Part shown: positions 1-5,785 of the stretch, one piece after another
Layout: each line of letters begins with the position of its first letter
How positions within the stretch are numbered: position 1 is the stretch's first letter
Origin: Candidatus Omnitrophota bacterium
GTDB taxonomy: Bacteria; Omnitrophota; Gorgyraeia; 2-01-FULL-45-10
Length of the DNA stretch: 5,957 bases
Direction of reading: 5' to 3'
NCBI GenBank assembly: GCA_003140915.1
Contig: PLLI01000126.1
Location: 1-5,957 of the forward strand
Notes under the pieces: generated by a model
The model's database searches: none
What the model was told of the DNA's origin: nothing
The model's input: only the letters and a program-made list of their open reading frames with translations
Position numbers and translations under genes: made by a program

Positions 1-18
1 GCAGCGAGATCTCGCTGC
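1..18. repeat. Perfect 18-bp palindrome at the window edge
   Basis: The half-site GCAGCGAGA is followed directly by its exact reverse complement, giving a palindrome with no spacer. It abuts the left edge, so it may extend further to the left. It lies inside the reading frame that seems to end at 62, so it may simply be coding sequence. An operator-like dyad or the stem of a hairpin is possible, but nothing else supports either. Confidence 0.5.
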
Positions 19-62
19 CGGAGGCTTCCCTGAACTGGTATAAGGGCGTCAGCGATATTTGA
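1..62 (+). CDS. Possible C-terminal tail of a gene entering from the left
   Basis: Reading from position 3 gives an open frame of 19 codons ending in TGA at 60-62, with the tail sequence SEISLPEASLNWYKGVSDI. Codon choice (AAG, GAG, ATC, CTG, GGC, GTC) resembles that of the long genes in the window. The other two forward frames close earlier, at TGA 31-33 and TAA 41-43. The fragment is too short to assign to a family and could be non-coding. The stop followed by a promoter-like AT-rich stretch fits a gene end here. Confidence 0.3.
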   Translation, partial: SEISLPEASLNWYKGVSDI

Positions 63-81
63 TGTGGAGCAAAAAAACCTC

Positions 82-110
82 TTGATTTAAATCCCGCCAG
101 GTATTATTAT
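82..110 (+). promoter_or_regulatory. Possible sigma-70-type promoter for the VIT-like gene
   Basis: TTGATT at 82-87 (4 of 6 matches to TTGACA) is separated by 17 nt from TATTAT at 105-110 (5 of 6 matches to TATAAT). A run of seven A residues lies just upstream (71-77). Transcription would begin near 117, almost on the ATG at 119. The mRNA would then be nearly leaderless, or translation would begin at the in-frame ATG at 149. The -35 match is only moderate. Confidence 0.35.
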
Positions 111-118
111 GTTCCCTG

Positions 119-613
119 ATGATAGAGTATATAAAAAATAAATGCCGGATGTACCAGACTAAGTTCAGTTTCGGTACGACCTCCGCCATCATCACCAACC
201 TTAGCCTTATCGTGGGGCTGGATACGATGGCCCATCCCAAATTAGGCATCATAGGCGGCATCCTCATTATCGCGCTGGCCGACAATATCTCCGATTCGCT
301 GGGCATCCACGTTTATCAGGAATCGGAATGCATTACAAGGCGGGAGGTCTGGATATCGACCTTCACTAATTTCCTCGCGCGTTTTCTTGTCTCTTTGACG
401 TTCATTCTTCTCGTAACCATCCTGCCAATTAACTGGGCCGTAACCTGCGCGATCATCTGGGGGCTCACGCTTTTAGGGATACTGAGTTATTCGATCGCCA
501 GAGCGGAAGAGGTGAACCCCTACGTAGCGATGTTCGAGCATATCGCGATAGCCGTCATCGTTATAGCACTCAGCCATATTGCCGGCCGGTGGGCGATCAT
601 CCACTTCAGATAA
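119..613 (+). CDS. VIT1/CCC1-like small membrane protein, putative metal transporter
   Basis: This is a 164-residue integral membrane protein with about five hydrophobic helices, near residues 18-36, 42-63, 81-102, 106-127 and 137-156. The helix count, the Gly-rich first helix pair and the amphipathic stretch after helix 2 (HVYQESE, 64-70) resemble the VIT1/CCC1 family, which moves Fe2+ or Mn2+ across membranes. It lacks the cytoplasmic metal-binding insert of plant VIT1. The usual Asp-Gly of helix 1 appears to be Ser-Ala (22-23), so transport activity is uncertain. The start is unsettled: ATG 119 has no Shine-Dalgarno sequence but lies next to a predicted transcription start, and ATG 149 is an in-frame alternative that loses no helix. 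A run of eight T residues follows the stop (620-627), but I see no clear hairpin in front of it. The family call is from pattern recognition; an uncharacterised membrane protein is the alternative. Confidence 0.65.
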   Translation: MIEYIKNKCRMYQTKFSFGTTSAIITNLSLIVGLDTMAHPKLGIIGGILIIALADNISDSLGIHVYQESECITRREVWISTFTNFLARFLVSLTFILLVTILPINWAVTCAIIWGLTLLGILSYSIARAEEVNPYVAMFEHIAIAVIVIALSHIAGRWAIIHFR

Positions 614-659
614 AAGGGATTTTTTTTATATTTCTATTTGATAAATAATTAAAAATAAT

Positions 660-688
660 TTGACAAAGAGTAAAATCAATGATATAGT
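660..688 (+). promoter_or_regulatory. Near-consensus sigma-70-type promoter upstream of the four-helix-bundle unit
   Basis: A perfect TTGACA (660-665) is followed by a 17-nt spacer and TATAGT (683-688). The preceding stretch from about 628 is very AT-rich and could act as an UP element. Transcription would start near 695, about 14 nt before the left heptamer arm, so the transcript would include both arms, the four-helix-bundle gene and probably the secreted-protein gene at 1265. The promoter lies outside the inverted-repeat unit, so it may predate that unit. Confidence 0.7.
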
Positions 689-708
689 GTCAAGCCATGA
701 TTGAGGTA

Positions 709-762
709 GCAGTGGGTAGTGTGTAATGGGTAGTGGGTTAGGTAGTGGGTAGTGAGTAGTGG
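709..762 (+). repeat. Left arm: tandem degenerate GTAGTGG heptamers
   Basis: The arm divides exactly into four heptamers (709-736), a 5-nt GTTAG (737-741) and three heptamers (742-762). GTAGTGG occurs exactly at 730-736, 742-748 and 756-762; the others differ from it by one base or, at 723-729, one base (GTAATGG). Five GGG runs occur between 714 and 763, but most of the spacing between them is too long for a strong G-quadruplex. Confidence 0.9.
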
Positions 763-786
763 GAAAAATGAATGGAGTAAAGAGAT

Positions 787-1167
787 ATGTTGCGTAATGG
801 GCCAGTGCGTAGCTTTACAGATTTGTATGTTTATCAGAATTTATATGAAGCTATGAAGAAAGTGAATTTGATTATAGTGCCGCGGCTTCCCAAGGAAGAG
901 CTTTATGATTTAGTCAGCCAGTTGAGACGCGCTTCCAAGGCGCCAATTGCTATAATAGCAGAAGGATACTCAAAGAGGCATCATAAGCGGAGTTGGCTTA
1001 AATACATATCAGACGCCATTGGCGAGTGCAACGAAATGATGGTTCACTTAAGCGTATGTAGAGATATTTATAGCAAACATGTCGATGCCGCTATTTGCGA
1101 TAATTTGATCAAGGTATATGATTTATCCGGAAAACAGTTATATTGTTTAGGTAAGAAGTGGAAGTAG
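787..1167 (+). CDS. Four-helix-bundle protein (S23 / 23S rRNA intervening-sequence family)
   Basis: The 126-residue protein has the hallmarks of this family: an N-terminal SFTDLYVYQNLYEAMKKV helix (9-26), then QLRRAS (45-50), the conserved IAEG turn (57-60), and a third helix with YISDAIGECNEMM (73-85). A final helix runs to about residue 120. Family length is usually about 115-130, so it looks complete. Members occur in 23S rRNA insertions of Leptospira and others, as stand-alone genes, and as relatives of Avd, the accessory protein of diversity-generating retroelements. Biochemical roles are mostly unknown; nucleic-acid binding by a basic oligomer is the usual suggestion. ATG 787 is supported by GGAG at 774-777, 9 nt upstream. 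Codons are AT-richer (TTA, ATA, GAT, TAT) than in polA or the downstream gene, which fits a separate origin. No rRNA or reverse transcriptase is present here. Confidence 0.88.
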   Translation: MLRNGPVRSFTDLYVYQNLYEAMKKVNLIIVPRLPKEELYDLVSQLRRASKAPIAIIAEGYSKRHHKRSWLKYISDAIGECNEMMVHLSVCRDIYSKHVDAAICDNLIKVYDLSGKQLYCLGKKWK

Positions 1168-1175
1168 CGATAGCC

Positions 1176-1229
1176 TCACTACCCACTACCAATTACCTAA
1201 CACACTACTCACTACCCAATACTCACTAC
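1176..1229 (-). repeat. Right arm: inverted tandem GTAGTGG heptamers
   Basis: Read on the minus strand from 1229 to 1176, this arm is four heptamers, then GTTAG (at 1197-1201), then three heptamers. This is the same plan as the left arm and the same length, 54 nt. The units are degenerate: the + strand shows TCACTAC three times, plus CCACTAC, ACACTAC, CCAATAC and CAATTAC. It begins 8 nt after the stop of the four-helix-bundle gene. Confidence 0.9.
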
Positions 1230-1252
1230 AAGTGCGTGTTGGCTTAACTAAT

Positions 1253-1259
1253 AAGGGGG
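1253..1259 (+). promoter_or_regulatory. Ribosome binding site that fixes the start at 1265
   Basis: AAGGGGG ends 5 nt before ATG 1265. A longer frame could begin at GTG 1232, but that codon has no such site and would put 11 polar or charged residues in front of a clean signal peptide. The ATG is therefore preferred. Confidence 0.7.
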
Positions 1260-1264
1260 CATTT

Positions 1265-2851
1265 ATGTATAAACTTCTTATTTCACTGTTGATCCTCATA
1301 TCTATGCAGGGAGTAGCTCAGTCCCAGGAGATATACACCGGCAAGGACGGTAATATAAGAAATGTCGAAATGCGCGCAATGGTTATCGATGACGGCGCGG
1401 CGTATCTTGCCACGCGCACCGGACTTTATAAGATAAGTGATATATTGCAAGGAGATAAGTGGGAAGAGGTCTTTTCGCTCCCGCCGGGAGAGAACGAGAT
1501 AACCTGCCTTGGCGGCAAGGAGAAAAATCTTCTTCTCGGGACGCGGCACGGCCTATTCAGGTCCGCGGACGGCGGCAAGAGCTGGCGCGATGTATTCAGG
1601 ACGATAATCCCGGGAAAGAACAATATCCTTTCGATAGACGTTTCCCGATACAATCCCAGAAAGGTTGTCATCTCTACCGAGAGAGGCGTATTCCTGAGCG
1701 AAGATCTTGGCTCAAACTGGCATGACATAAGCGCCAATATCGGTAATAAGAGGATAAAGTGCGCGGCGTTGAATAAAGACGTTATCTATGCTGCCGGCGA
1801 TGACGGCTTATATATAAGGAAGCCGGGTGAAGAAGCATGGGAACGCTTATACGTTAACAGCGCCTCTAATGGCGCCATTGAAAATGCGGATGCCGGTTCT
1901 TCCGAAGAGCCGCAAGAGCAGTCCGAAAGCGAAGAACCGACAAGCGCCGTGAATTGTGTTAAGGTCAAAGGTTCAAGAATATATATCGGGGCAAATAAAA
2001 ATATCCTCTATTCGAACGATGAAGGCAAGTCATGGCAGGCGATTCCTAGATACGGTCTGGCCGGTATTGTTAATTACATCCTGCCTTCTAAAAGGACGGA
2101 GAAGCTATATTGCGCCACGACCAAGGGCGTCTTTGAATTTGCAGATAATAAAAACGCATGGAAGGAGCTATATAAAGGGATGGACCGGGCCTGCAGCGTA
2201 TCGGGCCTTCTCTTTTCGGGAGAAGACGAGAAAGGGTTATTGGCCGTAACGGAGAAGGGCTTATACAAGCTGGAGGCCGGCAAGTATGCGGCTGATCAAT
2301 ATATCGACATCGAGAAGAATCTCAAGTCCTTTAAGATAATGTTCGCAAACGAGCCGTCGTTCAGGGAATTACAACAGGCGGCCGTGAAGTTCTGCGATGT
2401 GAGCCCCGACAAGATAAAAAACTGGCAGCGGGATTCGAAACTCAGGGCGCTCGTGCCGAAGGTCTCTTTCGGGATCGACAACCACCGGTCCACCAATCAG
2501 GAGATATACACTAGCGCGACGAAAGACTATGTCTCTGTAGGCCCCGACGATCTCTACAATGCCCTCGATGTTTCGGTTTCGTGGGACGTCTCCGGGCTCA
2601 TCTGGAGCGATAGCCAGACCAATATCGACGTCCGTTCGCGGCTCAATACGCAACTAAGGAACGACATACTCGATGATCTGAGAAGGATATACTACGAGCG
2701 GAAGCGTCTTCAGTTTGACATCATTGCCTCGCCGCCCAGGGACCTGAGGGCCCGGTTTGATAAGGAGCTCAGGATCCAGGAATTGACCCAGGCGATCGAC
2801 GATCTTACCGGTAACTACCTTTCTAACAATATGCGTGAAGTTAAGAATTAA
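1265..2851 (+). CDS. Secreted Asp-box (BNR/YCF48-like) beta-propeller protein with a C-terminal domain of unknown function
   Basis: From ATG 1265 the product is 528 residues. Residues 1-20 form a signal peptide (MYKLL, a hydrophobic core, then a GVAQS cleavage region), so the protein is exported. Three Asp-box motifs of the form S-x-D-x-G-x-x-W are visible: SADGGKSW (100-107), SEDLGSNW (145-152) and SNDEGKSW (250-257). Repeated GLY/GLF/GVF blade turns also occur, as in sialidase- or YCF48-type beta-propellers. An acidic low-complexity linker (about 197-229) interrupts the propeller. The C-terminal part (about 350-520) differs: a short helical segment, a VSVSWDVSGLIWSD segment (437-450) and a charged helix with DDLRRIYYERKRLQ (470-483). 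It looks like a conserved domain, but I cannot name it. Sialidase activity is not supported, since Asp-boxes are structural. A role as an assembly or adhesion scaffold at the cell surface or periplasm is only a guess. No promoter is visible between the repeat unit and this gene, so it probably depends on the one at 660-688. Confidence 0.75.
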   Translation: MYKLLISLLILISMQGVAQSQEIYTGKDGNIRNVEMRAMVIDDGAAYLATRTGLYKISDILQGDKWEEVFSLPPGENEITCLGGKEKNLLLGTRHGLFRSADGGKSWRDVFRTIIPGKNNILSIDVSRYNPRKVVISTERGVFLSEDLGSNWHDISANIGNKRIKCAALNKDVIYAAGDDGLYIRKPGEEAWERLYVNSASNGAIENADAGSSEEPQEQSESEEPTSAVNCVKVKGSRIYIGANKNILYSNDEGKSWQAIPRYGLAGIVNYILPSKRTEKLYCATTKGVFEFADNKNAWKELYKGMDRACSVSGLLFSGEDEKGLLAVTEKGLYKLEAGKYAADQYIDIEKNLKSFKIMFANEPSFRELQQAAVKFCDVSPDKIKNWQRDSKLRALVPKVSFGIDNHRSTNQEIYTSATKDYVSVGPDDLYNALDVSVSWDVSGLIWSDSQTNIDVRSRLNTQLRNDILDDLRRIYYERKRLQFDIIASPPRDLRARFDKELRIQELTQAIDDLTGNYLSNNMREVKN

Positions 2852-2868
2852 AAATTTAGCAATAATGC

Positions 2869-2897
2869 TTGACAAAAATCACGTATATTCGTATACT
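2869..2897 (+). promoter_or_regulatory. Near-consensus sigma-70-type promoter for polA
   Basis: A perfect TTGACA (2869-2874) is followed by a 17-nt spacer and TATACT (2892-2897). Transcription would start near 2904, leaving a leader of about 120 nt before the polA ATG. The AT-rich leader shows no recognisable riboswitch or strong hairpin. The promoter begins 18 nt after the stop of the upstream gene, so polA is likely an independent transcription unit. Confidence 0.72.
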
Positions 2898-3025
2898 TGA
2901 AGGTGTTAACAATCGAATTCCCTTTCTTTTAAGGTCAATTCAATTCGAAAAATAGACTAAATCCCAAAATAAAAAATGTCAAAAATATCCTTCTCGACTC
3001 TGACCTGATAAGGCAAGCCTGCGTA

Positions 3026-5752
3026 ATGTCCAAGAAGAAATTATTTCTTATTGATGGTAATTCATTTTGCTATAGGGCATTCTATGCCATAAGGGCTCTT
3101 ACAAATTCGAAGGGCAGGCCCACGAATGCCATATACGGCTTTGTCACGATGTTGAATAAGATCGTTAAGGAAAACAAGCCGGATATGCTGGCGGTAGCGT
3201 TCGACCTGAAGGGCCCGACGTTCCGGCACAAGAAGTATGAAGATTATAAGATCCAGCGCAAGCCCATGCCGGACGACCTGGTGGGCCAGATGCCGTATAT
3301 AAAAAGGATAGTCGCGGCGTACAATATCCCGATATTCGAAGTTGAAGGTTACGAGGCAGACGACGTCCTCGCTACGATCGCCAGAAGGGCGGAGGAGAAG
3401 GATGTCGAGACATTTATCGTCACCGGCGATAAGGACGCGCTCCAGATAGTCGGCTCCCATATCAAGGTCTACAGCCCGCACAAGGAAGGCCTTATCTACG
3501 ACGCGGCCAAGGTGAAAGAGGAATACGGGGTCGAGCCTGACAGGATGATAGACATAATGAGCCTGATGGGCGACGCCATAGACAACATACCCGGAGTCAA
3601 AGGCATCGGAGAGAAGACAGCGGTGGAATTGATAGCGGAGTTCGGCTCCCTCGACGGCGTTTACAACAATATTGACAAGATAAAAAGCGAGGCAAGAAAA
3701 CGCATATTGAGCGAGAATAAGGAGATGGCGTATCTCAGTAAAGAGCTTGCCCTTCTCGACGAAAACGTCCCGATAAAGATAGATTTCAAAGAACTCGAGT
3801 TGAAGGAGCCGGACCAGAAAAAGCTTCTCGAATTTTTCAAAGAGCTGGAATTCAAATCGCTTTTAAAGAACGTGACACCCAAAGGGACTCTTAAGTCTAC
3901 CTATGAACTAATCGAGGACGAGAAGGCGTTCAAAAAACTCGTCGATGAGCTTGCGGATTTGAAAGAGTTTACCTTTGACTTTGAGACGACGAGCGAAGAC
4001 CCGATGCTGGCTGCGCCCGTCGGCGTATCGTTCTCGTGGAAGATAGGGCACGCGTTTTACGTTCCGATGAACCCCGCCCTTTCTATGAATAGCGAAGATT
4101 TGGGAAGAAAGAGCGGGGTGAATAAATATTTTACTGTGGAGAATGTCCTTGGCGCGCTCAAGCCCATTTTTGAAAATGAAAAGATAACGAAAACAGGGCA
4201 GAACATAAAATACGAATATATCGTCCTTGCCAATAACGGCATCGAATTAAAAGGCATAAGTTTCGATACGATGGTAGCGTCCTACGTGCTCAATCCATCG
4301 AAATTGAACCATGGCCTCGACGATATCTGCCTCGAATATTTGAGCCACAAAATGACGACACCGATCGAAGAGCTTATCGGCAAAGGTAAGACCGCTATAA
4401 CGATGGATAAGGTCGATGTGAAGAAGGTGGCGGACTATTGCTGCGAGGATTCGGATGTTACGCTCAGGCTGAAAAAGATACTGGAAAAGGATATAGCGGA
4501 TAAAGGGCTCGACAAGCTCTTTTACGACGTCGAGATACCTCTGATAAAAGTCCTGGCGATCATGGAGATAAACGGCGTGGCCATCGACAAGGAGTACCTC
4601 GCCAAACTTTCCAAAGAGATGGCGCATAAACTCGATAAGCTGACCAAAGATATCTATGATCTCGCCGGGGAAGAATTCAATATAAATTCACCGAAACAGT
4701 TATCCAAAATATTATTTGAAAAATTAAAGCTTCCTGTCGTGAAAAAGACGAAGACGGGGATATCGACGAACGAAGAGGTGCTAGTTAAACTGGCCGCCGA
4801 GCACAAACTGCCGAAGATGCTTTTGGAATACAGGGAGCTCGCGAAGTTAAAATCGACTTACGTCGATTCATTGCCGGAATTGATAAATCCAAAGACCGGC
4901 CGGGTCCACACGTCGTTCAACCAGACGGTCACCGCTACCGGCAGGCTCTCGTCGAGTGGGCCCAACCTGCAGAATATCCCGATAAAGACCGATGAGGGTA
5001 AAAAGATCAGGAAGGCGTTCATACCATCGTCGGATGCAAACTGCCTCTTGTCGGCCGATTATTCGCAGATAGAGCTGAGGATCCTCGCCCATCTTTCGGG
5101 CGACAAGCAGCTCCTGAAGGCTTTTAAAGAAGGGCTCGACATTCACGCGTTCACCGCGAGCCTAGTATTCGGCGTTAAAGAGAAAGAAGTGACTTCCGAG
5201 ATGCGCAGCATGGCCAAGACGGTAAATTTCGGGATCGTCTACGGGATGAGCCCGTACGGCCTTTCGCAAAGTCTGAATATCGGCGTCGACAAGGCCAAGG
5301 AGTTCATCGACGCTTATTTCGAAAGATACCCGGACGTCAGACAATATCTCGAGGGCCTGATGGAGGAGGCGAGACAGAAGGGTTTTGTTACGACCATACT
5401 CGGCAGAAGGCGCTACATCCCCGAGATAAATAATCCGGACATGCGAATCAGGCAATTTGCCGAGAGGACCGCGATAAACGCGCCTATTCAGGGCTCGGCC
5501 GCGGACGTTATAAAGGTGGCAATGATAGCGATCAACGAGAAACTCACGAATGGCGGAATGAAGACGCGGATGACGATGCAGGTCCACGACGAGCTCGTAT
5601 TCGATGTTCCTAAAGCGGAGCTTGGCAAGGCGAAGGAGATAGTCAAAAAGGGGATGGAAGAGATAATCAAATTAAATGTGCCTGTGGAGGCGCATATAGA
5701 GGTAGGCTCGAATTGGCTGGAGATGGCCGAGATCGGGGATCTCGGCACTTAG
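3026..5752 (+). CDS. polA: DNA polymerase I
   Basis: PolA fills gaps and removes RNA primers in lagging-strand synthesis and excision repair. The 908-residue product is close to the E. coli length (928) and has all three domains. The 5'-nuclease domain (1 to about 285) shows FLIDGNSFCYRAF, EGYEADDV (107-114), TGDKDALQ (133-140) and the helix-hairpin-helix around 187-203. The 3'-5' exonuclease domain (about 290-490) has Exo I with D318 and E320 and Exo III with Y471 and D475, but Exo II reads NIKYE, with E397 where E. coli has Asp424. The polymerase domain (about 500-908) has motif A DYSQIELR (D678, E683), motif B with R727, K731, F735 and Y739, and motif C QVHDELVF (H854, D855, E856). The Phe at 735 is the form that discriminates against dideoxynucleotides. 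ATG 3026 has only a weak AAGG about 12 nt upstream, but the N-terminus fits the family exactly. glgA follows after 33 nt. Confidence 0.98.
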   Translation: MSKKKLFLIDGNSFCYRAFYAIRALTNSKGRPTNAIYGFVTMLNKIVKENKPDMLAVAFDLKGPTFRHKKYEDYKIQRKPMPDDLVGQMPYIKRIVAAYNIPIFEVEGYEADDVLATIARRAEEKDVETFIVTGDKDALQIVGSHIKVYSPHKEGLIYDAAKVKEEYGVEPDRMIDIMSLMGDAIDNIPGVKGIGEKTAVELIAEFGSLDGVYNNIDKIKSEARKRILSENKEMAYLSKELALLDENVPIKIDFKELELKEPDQKKLLEFFKELEFKSLLKNVTPKGTLKSTYELIEDEKAFKKLVDELADLKEFTFDFETTSEDPMLAAPVGVSFSWKIGHAFYVPMNPALSMNSEDLGRKSGVNKYFTVENVLGALKPIFENEKITKTGQNIKYEYIVLANNGIELKGISFDTMVASYVLNPSKLNHGLDDICLEYLSHKMTTPIEELIGKGKTAITMDKVDVKKVADYCCEDSDVTLRLKKILEKDIADKGLDKLFYDVEIPLIKVLAIMEINGVAIDKEYLAKLSKEMAHKLDKLTKDIYDLAGEEFNINSPKQLSKILFEKLKLPVVKKTKTGISTNEEVLVKLAAEHKLPKMLLEYRELAKLKSTYVDSLPELINPKTGRVHTSFNQTVTATGRLSSSGPNLQNIPIKTDEGKKIRKAFIPSSDANCLLSADYSQIELRILAHLSGDKQLLKAFKEGLDIHAFTASLVFGVKEKEVTSEMRSMAKTVNFGIVYGMSPYGLSQSLNIGVDKAKEFIDAYFERYPDVRQYLEGLMEEARQKGFVTTILGRRRYIPEINNPDMRIRQFAERTAINAPIQGSAADVIKVAMIAINEKLTNGGMKTRMTMQVHDELVFDVPKAELGKAKEIVKKGMEEIIKLNVPVEAHIEVGSNWLEMAEIGDLGT

Positions 5753-5776
5753 CTAACCCCCTGGCTTAATTAACTT

Positions 5777-5782
5777 GGAGGT
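5777..5782 (+). promoter_or_regulatory. Ribosome binding site of glgA
   Basis: GGAGGT is a near-perfect Shine-Dalgarno sequence, only 3 nt from ATG 5786, which is closer than usual. It is much stronger than the site in front of polA. If the two genes share a transcript, it would allow glgA to be translated independently. Confidence 0.65.
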
Positions 5783-5785
5783 GGC

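Larger units (their letters stand above)
709..1229. mobile_element. Heptamer-armed four-helix-bundle unit, candidate small mobile element
   Basis: Two 54-nt arms in inverted orientation (709-762 and 1176-1229) tightly enclose one gene (787-1167), with only 24 nt before its start codon and 8 nt after its stop. Aligned without gaps, the left arm and the reverse complement of the right arm agree at 43 of 54 positions. No transposase, recombinase or reverse transcriptase is encoded, and I see no target-site duplication at the edges. The enclosed protein belongs to the family first known from intervening sequences in 23S rRNA genes, which are themselves insertions with complementary ends. Calling this unit mobile is an inference from the architecture. 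Confidence 0.5.

Noticed and set aside
611..627. Rho-independent terminator after the VIT-like gene
   Set aside because: There is a run of eight T residues at 620-627, but no adjacent GC-rich hairpin. The nearest stem (589-592 with 601-604) is only 4 bp and too far away.
714..763. G-quadruplex in the left arm
   Set aside because: Five GGG runs exist, but three of the four intervening loops are 9-11 nt, so a stable quadruplex is doubtful. The heptamer pattern explains the G runs.
709..1229. CRISPR array or diversity-generating retroelement
   Set aside because: The heptamers are contiguous without spacers. No reverse transcriptase, template repeat or cas gene is present, and the protein resembles Avd only at the level of the broad four-helix-bundle fold.
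1232..1264. GTG start at 1232 for the secreted protein, 11 codons longer
   Set aside because: It would place a charged stretch in front of a clear signal peptide, and it has no ribosome binding site. ATG 1265 has AAGGGGG at good spacing.
1426..1737. Overlapping open frames on both strands within the secreted-protein gene
   Set aside because: The Asp-box motifs and signal peptide fix the true frame; the others are low-complexity shadows without start signals.
2914..2947. Hairpin in the polA leader between CGAATT and AATTCG
   Set aside because: The stem is only 6 AT-rich base pairs with a 22-nt loop and does not extend either way.
2976..3008. Ten-codon upstream frame in the polA leader starting MSKIS
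   Set aside because: It has no ribosome binding site and its peptide shows no attenuator-like features; it is most likely chance.
3062..3481. Minus-strand open frame of 139 codons inside polA, and similar ones at 4247-4627 and 5162-5587
   Set aside because: These are mirror frames of the high-quality polA coding sequence. They show no recognisable motifs and are explained by polA codon use.
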